Part shown: one piece after another, positions 17,722 to 26,833 of the stretch
Numbering within the stretch: the stretch's first letter is position 1
Layout of the letters: each line of letters starts with the position of its first letter
Assembly: GCA_046350055.1 (NCBI GenBank)
Contig: JAXMBC010000001.1
Span: forward strand, 2,604,001 to 2,668,000
Source of the DNA: JAEUIE01 sp046350055
Lineage (GTDB): Bacteria > Planctomycetota > Planctomycetia > Gemmatales > HRBIN36
DNA length: 64,000 nt
Direction of reading: 5' to 3'
Notes under the pieces: model-generated
What the model saw: the letters and a program-made list of their open reading frames with translations, nothing else
What the model was told of the DNA's origin: nothing
Database searches by the model: none
Position numbers and translations under genes: made by a program

Positions 17722-18840
17722 TTATTCGGTGATGGTGTCGTTAGGGCCAGGCTCTGGGATAGGCAGGGCAATGACTGCGGTTGAGATGGAATCAGGGGCT
17801 TGTCTCACTCCGAGTTCCCCCCGCACCTGCCGGGCTGCTTCCACCATGTTATTGACTTTACGGATAGCAGTGTTGCGACTCAACGCAGCGAGACCGGCAT
17901 CAGCAGCTATCCAAAGACGTTCCGCCGGAACATATTGCTTGGCGAGCCGGATACGCTCCGTCAGCAGTGATGCAGGTTCAACCCAGGTACAGGTGCTATC
18001 GACGATGCCCAGGCCAATGCGTCGTGGTGGCAGGTCAGCCAGCACATCAATCTCAGTCATTTCGACTCCACCAAAGGCGAGATCGAACTGGCGAACATTG
18101 ATGGTAGCATTCGTCACCGCCTGTGCTGTTTCCACCAGCCAGGGGCGATATTTGCGACGGCCCATTGGTCGGCCATAGCCATCGAGATAGCCAAGACGAA
18201 GAGCAATCTCGATGGGCAAGCCATCCACCGTGCGACGAATGAGATCAGCAAGCACTGCGGGTTCGTCGGGGGCAGATGCAAACCCTGATTCATCCATCTG
18301 CAACAGCGTGACGCCACAGTTGATCAGAGATTCAATTTCTCCGCGGAGCAGAGTGCAGAGTGAAGTAGCAACACTGATGCGTCCCTGTCCGCCTTGTATG
18401 AGGCCCGCCAGGGTATAAGGTCCGGGAAGAGTGGAGACGGAACTCGTGCTGCTCAGCGACATGAGCCGTTCAGCATCGCTGGCCACGCCAAGCCCTCGCA
18501 ATGCCACAAGAGGCTTGGTCTGTTGAAAGGCCGGAGCAGCATGATACAGCCTGCTACTGAGCTTTTTGCGGCTGGGAAGTGGCTCCAGCCCCTGGATGCG
18601 CTGCAGTACGGAAATGCCTTCGGTCACGCCAGGCAGACCCAGATTAGTTGAGACTATATCTGCTCCTACGCGCAACTGATCGTCCAGCGCGACCAGGAAG
18701 GCATCACGGGCGACTTCCTCGCGGTCGTCATTGTAATGACGTTCTGGGTGGCGTTTGGCTTCCAGGATGTATCGGGTATACCAAGTCGCCGCAGGCCACG
18801 ACCCGGCAAGATACACTGGCAACAACGGAAGATCAGACAT
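17722..18840 (-). CDS. MetE-like (cobalamin-independent methionine synthase fold) protein lacking zinc ligands
   Basis: A 372-residue TIM-barrel protein of the UROD/MetE superfamily. Diagnostic stretches are VSTLPGPYTLAGLI (about 140), LLQMDESGFA (about 195) and ADAGLAALSRNTAIRKVNNMVEAAR near the C-terminus. The zinc-site residues of true methionine synthases are missing: the HxC segment reads ALRLGYLDG and the final Cys of the DCGL motif is Ala (ADAGL). It therefore probably does not transfer methyl groups to homocysteine by the standard mechanism. ATG 18840 is chosen over the GTG six bases upstream. Confidence 0.7.
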   Translation of the reverse strand: MSDLPLLPVYLAGSWPAATWYTRYILEAKRHPERHYNDDREEVARDAFLVALDDQLRVGADIVSTNLGLPGVTEGISVLQRIQGLEPLPSRKKLSSRLYHAAPAFQQTKPLVALRGLGVASDAERLMSLSSTSSVSTLPGPYTLAGLIQGGQGRISVATSLCTLLRGEIESLINCGVTLLQMDESGFASAPDEPAVLADLIRRTVDGLPIEIALRLGYLDGYGRPMGRRKYRPWLVETAQAVTNATINVRQFDLAFGGVEMTEIDVLADLPPRRIGLGIVDSTCTWVEPASLLTERIRLAKQYVPAERLWIAADAGLAALSRNTAIRKVNNMVEAARQVRGELGVRQAPDSISTAVIALPIPEPGPNDTITE

Positions 18841-18921
18841 AATCACTCTGGCAGTTAGTACGGGGCAACAGCATTAACAAACTAGCCACTCTACGGACGA
18901 AGTGCCAGTGAAATGTGGGCA

Positions 18922-19566
18922 CTATTTATTTGCTCTACGCTGCTCTAAATCCAGAAGCCGCTGCTTTCGCCACAAACCGCCACCATAGCCGCCTAGTTGA
19001 CCACTTTTTTGAATGACCCGATGACAGGGAATCATGATCGCAATGGGGTTGGCGCCATTGGCGAGACCGACAGCCCGGCTCGCGGTGGGCTGGCCGATAT
19101 GGTTAGCCAACTGCTCATAACTCCAGGTGTGACCATAAGGAATGTGCAGCAGGCCTTCCCATACCTTCTGCTGAAACTGAGTGCCCACTGGCTTGAGAGG
19201 AACTTCGAAGGTGTCTCGCACCCCAGCGAAGTACTCGGTTAATTCTTCGATGCACTGTTCGAGAATGCGATGGTTACCCAGACGAATCGGGCGACCAAGT
19301 TGTTTCTGTATGCTCATCAATTGCTGTATGAATTGATCCTGCTCCAGGAACTGCAACAATCGCACATGGCGTTCATGCACACCAATCAGCAACGGGCCTA
19401 CTTCGCTTGCCATCCAGTCTACTCTGACAGCATCGACCGTCTCATTGCGGTCGTGCATCGCTTCGATCTCTTCCATCGCGCTGTAAAACAGATCGGTGAA
19501 GATGATTGGATCGAAGGCTTGCGAGTGTGGACGACTAGACGGTTTGGGCTGCTGCAGGGTAGGCAT
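18922..19566 (-). CDS. ogt: Methylated-DNA-[protein]-cysteine S-methyltransferase
   Basis: A 214-residue DNA-repair protein. The acceptor-Cys motif IPCHRVIQKSG and the helix-turn-helix segment YGHTWSYEQLANHIGQPTAS are both intact, followed by GGYGGGLWRK. The N-terminal third is a longer-than-usual, weakly conserved domain as in Ogt/Ada. It removes O6-alkyl groups from guanine in a suicidal reaction. It is followed by a 75-base gap and the MetE-like gene on the same strand. Confidence 0.92.
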   Translation of the reverse strand: MPTLQQPKPSSRPHSQAFDPIIFTDLFYSAMEEIEAMHDRNETVDAVRVDWMASEVGPLLIGVHERHVRLLQFLEQDQFIQQLMSIQKQLGRPIRLGNHRILEQCIEELTEYFAGVRDTFEVPLKPVGTQFQQKVWEGLLHIPYGHTWSYEQLANHIGQPTASRAVGLANGANPIAIMIPCHRVIQKSGQLGGYGGGLWRKQRLLDLEQRRANK

Positions 19567-19638
19567 AGAGCACCAACGATGTCAACTCAAGGTAGGTACT
19601 ACATATTTTCCACGTTCGAGCTGGATTGTCCAGCGAAT

Positions 19639-19992
19639 TTACGCTGTCGCCTGCTGTCGCCAGTCAAAAAGCAGGATCGGCATGCCTTCGGGACCTTCTA
19701 TGATGATACGCCGATAGCCTTCTGAACTGATTTTGAGTGGTTTGACGATTGTAATGGAAGCAGCCTCCTGCCAGGCGACCACGTCTTCTACTTCCCATTG
19801 GAGCAGGACCTGCCTGGTGATGATGGCCTCGGCATCCCCTTTGATGCCAAGTCGGATACTGCCAGCCTCGAGCAGTGCATATTGCTGATCAGCATGCTCA
19901 AGTACAGTTCCTAACTGAAGGTGCTGCTGGAACCACTGAACTGCTGTGGCCCAATGGCGAAAGCGAAGTTCCACTATGGCCAGTCGAGACAT
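19639..19992 (-). CDS. VOC (glyoxalase/dioxygenase fold) family protein
   Basis: A 117-residue single VOC domain. ATG 19992 is preferred because AGGGA lies 7 bases upstream and it avoids overlap with the tadC gene. The pattern AIVELRFRHWATAVQWFQQHL followed by YALLEAGSIRLGIKG and a C-terminal EGPEGMPILLFDW fits a half-barrel beta-alpha-beta-beta-beta module. Metal ligands cannot be assigned with certainty. It directly follows the Tad genes but nothing ties it functionally to them. Confidence 0.65.
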   Translation of the reverse strand: MSRLAIVELRFRHWATAVQWFQQHLQLGTVLEHADQQYALLEAGSIRLGIKGDAEAIITRQVLLQWEVEDVVAWQEAASITIVKPLKISSEGYRRIIIEGPEGMPILLFDWRQQATA

Positions 19993-20014
19993 GTGTATCC
20001 CTGCACTGTGAGGT

Positions 20015-21055
20015 CTATTCCCTGGCAGGTTGAACCGCACCAGCCTGAACTAACTCACTAGCTGCACCAGGAGAAGTATTCTCGGGCGGAGCAGCTTTTT
20101 GCTTCTCGTCCTTGAGCTTCTGACGGGCTTCGCGCCATTCTTTGGTGATGCTCTGACGCTGGGTGCGGAATTCCAGAATAGCTGGACCGACAAGAAGGAT
20201 AGCTGCGGGAATCCACAAGCACAGGATGGTCGGGAAGAGCATCCAGAACATGGTCTGGTTGGCCCGGGTATCGGCTCGTTGCTTTAGCCCCATGCGCAGG
20301 TTGGTTGAGTACTCGAGCAGAGCTGTGCCCGTTTCGCTGCCGAGCCGCTCAGCCTGGGCAAGGATGATGGCCAGGTTCCGCATCTCACCTACCGGAATGC
20401 GTTCTGCCATCTGCTTCAGGGCATGTGGCAGACTACTGATCTCAGCATGCCTTTGGGTAACAGCGAGTTCTGCCGCCATGATCGGGTGGGCCGGTGCCAG
20501 TTCCTTCGAAACCCGGCTCATTGCGGCCTGCAGGGTCTGACCGCCACTGATACAGAGGGTGAGCATGTCGACAGTAACCGGCAAGGCGTTCTCCAGCTTG
20601 CGGGTACGCTCCTTGCCTTTGTAATGCAGATACAAGCGTGGCAAACTGAAACCCAGTCCAGCTGCAATAGCCCCACCAATGAGCACCTTGTTCATCTGGT
20701 CCTGTTCGACCATCAGGGCGATGAGTCCTGTCGCAATGAGTGGTACCACCACCAGAACGGTGCGTACTGCTGCATATTCCAGAATGGCGGTCTTGCCATA
20801 GTAGCCAGCAGTCTTGAGCTCCCTGGCAATGTCGCTCTGTTCAGCGTCTTTGACCGGTAGTTGTGCAGCAAGGGCAGGGGTTAATTCACCAAGAATCAGC
20901 TCCCCCTTGGACAGACCATCATCGGGCGTGGTGCTGAATGCGAGTCGTTTCAGGCGACGGTCTTCCATCTGCTTGGCAATCAGGGCATAGAACCCGGTTG
21001 CCACCGTGATAAAGATCAGTGTCGGGATGCCCCAGTCGAGCACTTCGGAGTACAT
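20015..21055 (-). CDS. tadC: TadC-like inner-membrane platform protein
   Basis: A 346-residue protein of the GspF/T2SSF family. The T2SSF domain spans about 160-290 (ALPVTVDMLTLCISGGQTLQAA, ISSLPHALKQMAERIPVGEMRNL, LAQAERLG), flanked by membrane helices near 10-30, 100-135 and 285-310. Together with TadB it should form the membrane platform on which the CpaF ATPase acts. The tail is rich in charged residues and Pro. It starts 3 bases after tadB ends. Confidence 0.88.
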   Translation of the reverse strand: MYSEVLDWGIPTLIFITVATGFYALIAKQMEDRRLKRLAFSTTPDDGLSKGELILGELTPALAAQLPVKDAEQSDIARELKTAGYYGKTAILEYAAVRTVLVVVPLIATGLIALMVEQDQMNKVLIGGAIAAGLGFSLPRLYLHYKGKERTRKLENALPVTVDMLTLCISGGQTLQAAMSRVSKELAPAHPIMAAELAVTQRHAEISSLPHALKQMAERIPVGEMRNLAIILAQAERLGSETGTALLEYSTNLRMGLKQRADTRANQTMFWMLFPTILCLWIPAAILLVGPAILEFRTQRQSITKEWREARQKLKDEKQKAAPPENTSPGAASELVQAGAVQPARE

Positions 21056-21058
21056 CGG

Positions 21059-21991
21059 TTATTCCTCCGTCCGCAGCAGACGATAGAGCCAGAAAATTCC
21101 CACCGATTCGAGGATGAACGCAGTGGCGAGCATGGCCAGTCCACCAGGGGTGTTCACGAAGACCTGAACAGTCTCGGGCTGAAACAGCACGTACCACAGG
21201 AAGATCAGTGGAACTGCAGCACCCAGTGCAATGGCGCTGATGCGGCCCATGGCTGTTGCAGAGCGGAACTGTCCCTGGTACTGGACCCGGTCGCGCACGC
21301 CCTGTGCCAGGCGATCGAGAAGCAAGGGCAGCTGGCCACCAGTGTTGCGGTGCAAGGCCAGGATAGAGGCAAACACATTGAAATCAGTTACGGCGACCCG
21401 AGAGGCAGCCGATTGCAATGCTGCCGGAACTGAAAGACCAAGTTTAACCTGCTCTGAAGCACGACGCAGTTCATCGGATAGTGGCGCGGGACTTTCACTC
21501 GCAATCAAATGAAACCCCTGCTCCAATCCCATGCCTGCCCGAAGTGAACGGGAGAGCAGATAGATGGCATCGGGCATCTGTTCGTGCATCCGCTGACGTC
21601 GTTTGCCTGCCATCGTCAGAAGATAAGCGATAGGAACAAGTAAACCGAGTATGAAGCCAAACAGGGCATGCCAGAGTTCCCCTTTCCAGACATAGAAGCC
21701 GGCACAGGCTCCCAGACTGCAAAGGAGAATGAGGCCGACTGCCTGATTTACAGTGACATCGAGCCCTGTGCCAACGACCAGATTGTCAAATTGGCGATCC
21801 AGTTTGTCTGACACATCTCGGGCAGGCGGCAATGGTAGCGCTGCTTCCAGTGTGCCATCTGAAGGAGCATAGTATTCGTCCCAGATGGGCGAGCGACGTA
21901 CGAACCAGTGACGACCTACCAGAAACAGGGCCATCGCTCCGGCTGTTACTCCACCACTCAAAATTGCCAGGGAGATCATTTCGGGTGTCAT
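21059..21991 (-). CDS. tadB: TadB-like inner-membrane platform protein
   Basis: A 310-residue T2SSF protein. ATG 21991 overlaps the cpaF stop as ATGA and has GGAG 8 bases upstream. Membrane helices lie near 5-25, 95-135 and 250-305. The T2SSF core (about 145-265) shows AIYLLSRSLRAGMGLEQGFHLIA, FNVFASILALHRNTGGQLP and LLDRLAQGVRDR. It pairs with TadC as the secretion platform. Confidence 0.88.
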   Translation of the reverse strand: MTPEMISLAILSGGVTAGAMALFLVGRHWFVRRSPIWDEYYAPSDGTLEAALPLPPARDVSDKLDRQFDNLVVGTGLDVTVNQAVGLILLCSLGACAGFYVWKGELWHALFGFILGLLVPIAYLLTMAGKRRQRMHEQMPDAIYLLSRSLRAGMGLEQGFHLIASESPAPLSDELRRASEQVKLGLSVPAALQSAASRVAVTDFNVFASILALHRNTGGQLPLLLDRLAQGVRDRVQYQGQFRSATAMGRISAIALGAAVPLIFLWYVLFQPETVQVFVNTPGGLAMLATAFILESVGIFWLYRLLRTEE

Positions 21992-23328
21992 ACACGTTTC
22001 TCCGCGGGCAGACGGTTGGTCCAACTCGCTCGATCAAACTCGCATGGTGTTGGCAGGTTCCGCTTGCTGAACATGTCATCCGGCAGATTCATGCCAGCAG
22101 CACGCAGTCGGGCCAGGCATCTGGGTTGTTTGCCGGTGGCATAAAAATGGCCATAGGCCATGCCGTTCTTGACGCCTAGCTGCTGATACCGGAAGAGATC
22201 GCGCACCACATACTTGCCATCGCGCAAGCCGATGACCTCGCACAAACGCATCATGCGGCGCTTGCCACCTTTGAGCCGAGAGAGATGGACAACAATCGTG
22301 ATGGCTGAGCGAATGTACTGGCGAATGACCGAAACAGGCAAATCAAACCCAGCCATCATCACCATCATTTCCAGACGGGCCAGGGCATCGCGGGCATCGT
22401 TGGCGTGTATCGTGGTGAGCGATCCTTCATGCCCTGTGTTCATGGCCTGCAGCATGTCGAGAGCTTCGGCTCCTCGCACTTCTCCGACAATGATGCGATC
22501 TGGCCGCATACGCAACGAGTTGCGTACCAGGTCGCGAAGCTTGACCTCTCCCGCTCCTTCCATGTTTGGGGGGCGGGTTTCAAGACGTACAACATGCTTC
22601 TGCTGCAGGCAAAGTTCTGCAGCGTCTTCAATACTGACAAGCCGTTCATCATTGGGAATGGAACGGGAGAGGGCATTGAGCAGCGTCGTCTTGCCAGAAC
22701 CCGCACCGCCGCTCACAAGTACACTGATGCGTGCTTCAATGGCGGCTTGCAGGAAAGCCATGGCCTCGGCAGGCACCGAACCACCAGAGAGAAGGTCTTC
22801 GACGCCGAGCCGTACACCGAACCGACGGATGGAGAGCATCGGCCCTTCCAGCGCCAGCGGCGGGATGACTGCGTTCACACGAGAACCATCTGGCAGTCGT
22901 GCATCCACCATCGGCGATTGCTCATCCACTCGGCGGCCTACCTTGGCTGCAATCCGCTGGATGATCTGCATCAGATGGTGTTCATCGGCAAAGACAATCG
23001 GGGTCTCTTCCAGTCGTCCACGACGCTCAATGAAGACCGATTTGGGGCCGTTGACCAGGATATCCGTGATGGTTCGGTCGGCGAGCAAACCTTCCAGTGG
23101 TCCCAGTCCAAAGGCTTCGTCGATGACTTCATCTGCCAGACGTTCCCGTTCCACCTGGTTGAGTGCTTCGGGCGATTGCGCTAGCAGGCGTGCTGCGAGG
23201 CCACGCAACTCGCGGCGCATCCGGTCTTCCGGCCAGTGGCCCAGCTTGCTGACATCGAGCATCTCCACCATCTGGCGATGGATGTCCGCCTTCAGTCGCT
23301 GCTGACGCACGGCAAGTTCTTGACTCAT
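21988..23328 (-). CDS. cpaF: CpaF/TadA-type secretion ATPase
   Basis: A 446-residue hexameric ATPase of type IV pili/type II secretion. ATG 23328 has GAGG 8 bases upstream; an earlier in-frame ATG at 23403 adds 25 non-conserved residues. The Walker A motif is SGGAGSGKTTLL, followed by the acidic Asp box (ERLVSIEDAAEL), Walker B (RIIVGEVRGAEALDML) and the His box (TGHEGSLTTIHAN). The N-terminal RQKADIHR-type helical domain is also CpaF-like. It powers pilin assembly. Confidence 0.94.
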   Translation of the reverse strand: MSQELAVRQQRLKADIHRQMVEMLDVSKLGHWPEDRMRRELRGLAARLLAQSPEALNQVERERLADEVIDEAFGLGPLEGLLADRTITDILVNGPKSVFIERRGRLEETPIVFADEHHLMQIIQRIAAKVGRRVDEQSPMVDARLPDGSRVNAVIPPLALEGPMLSIRRFGVRLGVEDLLSGGSVPAEAMAFLQAAIEARISVLVSGGAGSGKTTLLNALSRSIPNDERLVSIEDAAELCLQQKHVVRLETRPPNMEGAGEVKLRDLVRNSLRMRPDRIIVGEVRGAEALDMLQAMNTGHEGSLTTIHANDARDALARLEMMVMMAGFDLPVSVIRQYIRSAITIVVHLSRLKGGKRRMMRLCEVIGLRDGKYVVRDLFRYQQLGVKNGMAYGHFYATGKQPRCLARLRAAGMNLPDDMFSKRNLPTPCEFDRASWTNRLPAEKRV

Positions 23329-23529
23329 GGCCCATCCTCGTTGTGTCAGACTTCCTGGAGAGAGTGACGGTGCGAAGGGGGGTCGTCCTTCGCGGTACAT
23401 CACTCCGATCCAGGAAGCACTCGCACCAGGGTTCCGCAGTGCTGCTCAGGTGTCCGCCGAGCAGGGCGTTCACAAACCACAGGCACAAGACCATTGCCTC
23501 TTCTTGAAGGAAGAGGTTCATCTCATGTT

Positions 23530-23549
23530 CTCTCTCCTATGGGAGAGAG
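23530..23549. repeat. Intercistronic inverted repeat in the Tad cluster
   Basis: CTCTCTCC (23530-23537) pairs with GGAGAGAG (23542-23549) around a four-base loop. It lies in the 228-base gap between the TadG-like gene and cpaF, which otherwise shows no credible gene. No T tract follows on the minus strand, so it is more likely a processing or repeat element than a terminator. Confidence 0.4.
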
Positions 23550-23556
23550 GAAAGTC

Positions 23557-24810
23557 CTAACGTACCAGCCTGATCTTCCCGACATATTGATTGACAGGAC
23601 CCGATGGCTCCGTCAGCGCAGTGCCGGTGGTCAGTACTGTGGGTTGAATTACCAGTTCGAGATACTTGTCAGTTAATTCAACAGTGCAGACTCTTGCTGC
23701 GACGAAACCACGGATCAAGGCAACGCCCGTTGACGGAAGTGGCGAAGTGCTGTCCCCTGTGACGGTGGGAGTAGCACGTATTGCCGGCCCAGGCAGGTAG
23801 AGTGGCCAGAGGCGGGCTTCACCAGTCTTACTCAGTGTCTCCAGGACCTCAACCATGTTTGCGAGGGTGTTGGCACGAGGTACAGGGGCTTCATCCAGTG
23901 GCAGCAAGCCATCCCATCCCAGTTGCAGTTGCCCATGGTAAGCTTCCAGGTCAGCAACAGTCAGGCCATTCTCCATCTGGCGGGGTAGCGTCCGGCCATC
24001 CTGCCTGCCAATCTGGAGCAGACAGCCGTTGGTTTCGTCGATCACAGTACTGATCGGAATTTTGAGGACGAACTCGGGCAAGCCATCCCCTTCACCACCA
24101 TTACTGACGTGCAGCCAGCGCCGGGTGAACTTGTTGAATGCGAACTCATCCAGTCCACCATTGCCCAGGCTAAGGGGTTTGTCGATCTGATACTCCCATG
24201 TCAATTCATCCATGCCGGTGGGATCGGAGAAGACGCCGATGGGCATCATGGGAATATTCAACGCAGCAGTTGCACGGAAACCCACAATCTGGCGATCCAG
24301 CACTGCCGTTGCAGTAGCACTGACATCGGCGGACTGGAGCTGAAAGATGCGGGTGAAGAATAAGCCAACGGGAGTGCCGCGTTCACGTGTACGGCGAGCC
24401 ATTACTTCGATGGCATTGAGATAGGGGCTGTCCCAGTCGCCAGGACTGGCAGGCTGCATGCTTTTCGTTTCGGAATTGAAATAGCCGACAGCTACATCTT
24501 CATTCGTGTCCAGTTGCAAGGGAATTCCCAGGACGTGATGCCTGCTGGCTAGATGCTGTGCGATGGAGAAACTTCGCAGCACTGAGCCGTACATGACACC
24601 GGGCTGCTTCAGTAGTAGTTGATCATCAGTGAGTTCGAGAGCAGCACCCAGAGCACTGGCATCCGCAGCAACTTGAAGTTCCTGACGGGCCTGCCAGAGG
24701 AAAGCACCATCTACCGCGAGTGCAACGCCGGCCATCAGAAGCACCAGACAGCCCAGCATGAGGGGCCACATGGCTCCGCGGCGATTCAGTCTGGTCGGGT
24801 GGTGGATCAT
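23557..24810 (-). CDS. TadG-like protein with TadE/G N-terminal domain
   Basis: A 417-residue protein. The N-terminus (RRGAMWPLMLGCLVLLMAGVALAVDGAFLW followed by ADASALGAALEL, in shorter pieces) matches the TadE/G-like Flp-pilus assembly domain: a basic stretch, one membrane helix, then a helix containing the AADASALGAA motif. The rest is extracytoplasmic beta-rich sequence without a recognisable von Willebrand factor A domain. It is probably a minor pilin-like or anchoring component. It is separated from CpaB by 66 bases. Confidence 0.75.
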   Translation of the reverse strand: MIHHPTRLNRRGAMWPLMLGCLVLLMAGVALAVDGAFLWQARQELQVAADASALGAALELTDDQLLLKQPGVMYGSVLRSFSIAQHLASRHHVLGIPLQLDTNEDVAVGYFNSETKSMQPASPGDWDSPYLNAIEVMARRTRERGTPVGLFFTRIFQLQSADVSATATAVLDRQIVGFRATAALNIPMMPIGVFSDPTGMDELTWEYQIDKPLSLGNGGLDEFAFNKFTRRWLHVSNGGEGDGLPEFVLKIPISTVIDETNGCLLQIGRQDGRTLPRQMENGLTVADLEAYHGQLQLGWDGLLPLDEAPVPRANTLANMVEVLETLSKTGEARLWPLYLPGPAIRATPTVTGDSTSPLPSTGVALIRGFVAARVCTVELTDKYLELVIQPTVLTTGTALTEPSGPVNQYVGKIRLVR

Positions 24811-24876
24811 GGTTGGAATTCAAAGTGTAGCAGCAAACAATCATCGTTTCAGACACGGCGGGACGCCGCGTCTACT

Positions 24877-26055
24877 TTACTTCTGGCCACACTTGCCTCG
24901 GCCACTTTGACAACTGTTACAGTTGGCCGATGCTTCAGGAGGCTTGAACCGGAATGGACTGGCACTATTGCCACCGATGGTATACCCGCCACCAGCACCA
25001 ACCGAGGGGCCACTGCGTTGAGCGATGGCAACGGCGTTACCTTCTTCAGCAGGATCACTGGCATAGGCACGGTTGCCAGGACGCGTGTAGCCTGCGGTGC
25101 TGATCCCGATAACCTTTTCCATCCGGCGTTCAGGTGTCGGCGGCGTAGGCGGTACGTACTTCAGTTGGAAGATGCGTACCAGGTCGCCTTCGTTGATCAC
25201 GTAGTTTCCATTGAGGAAGTTGCCGACTCGCTTGTCTTCTTCGCGGTACTCGTTGCTGTCAGCAATGTTGTACGACGCAGTCTGGATCGATGCGGGATTG
25301 CTCGATTGCATCAGGTCATTGCGGCGAGCTTCGAGAACTCGCTTGTCCCCATCTCCGACAGGCAGTAGTACCAGCGTGCCCTTATCCTTGGCGAATTCGA
25401 TGAGGGCAGCACGATAGGGATTTGTTTCGAGCGTGAAGTTGACCGGGCAGTCCGGCCCGAGTGGAGTACTGACAGGCCACAGGCTATTGCGTTTGGCAAT
25501 CACACGGGCTGCGCGGGTGATAATAGCAGCCTGGGCCGTGGTGCCACCCGCTGCTGCTGCTCCACCGGGGAGAGGCACAGCAGGTGTTTCGATGGCAGCC
25601 ATCAACTGAATATCTACCCAGTCACCGACATTGATCAGGCCTCCCGCTGCATGATGTTTGGGTATGGCCAGGTTCACTGCACGCATGCCGGGGGCTACAC
25701 GAGCTCGCAGATCCGTCGGGGCAGCGAGGTCATCCAGGTAGTCTTTGCGGATGGCGGAATCAGCGGGGATGCTCATCTTGGTGAAACGTTTCATGGCGGC
25801 CTGAACCATAGGAGGCAGCAGTTCACCTCGCTTGAGCTGTTCTGCTTCCTGGAAGGTAGCCGGGCGTACGCGCACGTCGGCTTGCTGAATCATGTTGCCT
25901 TCGAAGATGTTGTTTGCTGCAGCCAGCACCATGATGGGTGGCGGTTCCTTTTTGGCTTCAGTGCGGTTGAAGACGCCACTCGCCTTGGCAGCGACGGCAG
26001 CCCCCAGACCTACTAGTACCGCAACAATCAAGGCAAACATGGTACTGGCACGCAT
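24877..26055 (-). CDS. cpaB: CpaB/RcpC-like Flp pilus assembly protein
   Basis: A 392-residue protein. ATG 26055 has GGGAGGTG upstream and starts a single membrane helix (FALIVAVLVGLGAAVAA). A SAF-type domain follows (about 45-120, EGNMIQQADVRVRP), then the typical RVAPGMRAVNLAIP and GGLINVGDWVDIQL of CpaB. A long C-terminal region ends in a Gly-rich stretch with CNSCQSGRGKCG, three Cys near the end that are unusual for the family. CpaB probably works with the outer-membrane secretin. Confidence 0.88.
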   Translation of the reverse strand: MRASTMFALIVAVLVGLGAAVAAKASGVFNRTEAKKEPPPIMVLAAANNIFEGNMIQQADVRVRPATFQEAEQLKRGELLPPMVQAAMKRFTKMSIPADSAIRKDYLDDLAAPTDLRARVAPGMRAVNLAIPKHHAAGGLINVGDWVDIQLMAAIETPAVPLPGGAAAAGGTTAQAAIITRAARVIAKRNSLWPVSTPLGPDCPVNFTLETNPYRAALIEFAKDKGTLVLLPVGDGDKRVLEARRNDLMQSSNPASIQTASYNIADSNEYREEDKRVGNFLNGNYVINEGDLVRIFQLKYVPPTPPTPERRMEKVIGISTAGYTRPGNRAYASDPAEEGNAVAIAQRSGPSVGAGGGYTIGGNSASPFRFKPPEASANCNSCQSGRGKCGQK

Positions 26056-26100
26056 TTCCCCACCTCCCTGCAAGTCTCGTTACCCATCCTTGGGTGTTGA

Positions 26101-26586
26101 TTATTCTCGTCGCATCAGGGTGCGAGCCACCAGCTCGTCATCCTTGATGGTGTATCCGATGAACCGTAACAGATCTGGCACGACATGGGCCGTTGGCAAT
26201 CGCAACCAGACAGCTATGGATTCTCCACTGGGTACTGTCTGCCCTTCAGAGATGACTGCACCTGATTCATCGGTCACTTCAATATCAGCATCTGCCAGGC
26301 GGCCATTGCCCAGCGTTCGTTTGATTGTTCGTTCTACTTCGGTGAGATTGCCCCCCAGGGCTGCTATGCGACAACCTTCCCGACTGGCTGCTACTAACTG
26401 CTGGCGGGCATGCAGTGTCAAACTGAATTGCACCATCGCCAGGATGAGCAGCAGAATGATCGGCAGAATGAGGAGGAGTTCAAATGCGAGAATACCACGA
26501 CGACGCCTGGCAACCGGGAACAGGGGGCGTAGGCGCTTATCACAAGCCAACGTATGAGGATACTTTCTCGCGGAACCAAGTCGCAT
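26101..26586 (-). CDS. tadE: TadE-like minor pilin
   Basis: A 161-residue protein. ATG 26586 is favoured by GGGAGG 8 bases upstream. A basic N-terminal tail ends in RRRRGILAFELLLILPIILL, the TadE signature with Glu five residues into the hydrophobic helix, followed by QQLVAASREGCRIAA. It is processed and assembled as a minor pseudopilin in Tad systems. It is the first gene of the cluster; no flp major pilin gene is next to it. Confidence 0.85.
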   Translation of the reverse strand: MRLGSARKYPHTLACDKRLRPLFPVARRRRGILAFELLLILPIILLLILAMVQFSLTLHARQQLVAASREGCRIAALGGNLTEVERTIKRTLGNGRLADADIEVTDESGAVISEGQTVPSGESIAVWLRLPTAHVVPDLLRFIGYTIKDDELVARTLMRRE

Positions 26587-26776
26587 GCTGGGCCCTCCCT
26601 GGCCAGCGGTTGCCTGTGTGACATCCATCCTTGATGTCAGGCATGTGTACGATCTGCGCGGTAGTTGCCGCGTGGCACAACAGTAACGCAAGATCGCCAG
26701 CCTGCCTAGCCCATTTTCCTGACCTGATGTGAAATGTCGCAGGTGCTGAACTGGTAACAAGTTAGGACGAAATTAC

Positions 26777-26805
26777 TTGACAGCGTCAAAACAACTGGAG
26801 ATGAT
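26777..26805 (+). promoter_or_regulatory. Candidate sigma-70-type promoter
   Basis: A perfect TTGACA (26777-26782) stands 17 bases before GATGAT (26800-26805), a four-of-six match to TATAAT, in the gap between divergent tadE and the gene at 26834. Planctomycete promoter consensus is poorly known, so this is tentative. Confidence 0.35.
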
Positions 26806-26833
26806 TTTTTTATCGCCTTGAGGATGTAATGCC

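Noticed and set aside
22214..23305. Long plus-strand frames opposite cpaF
   Set aside because: Composition is Ser/Arg-rich and unlike any protein; the ATPase motifs are on the minus strand.
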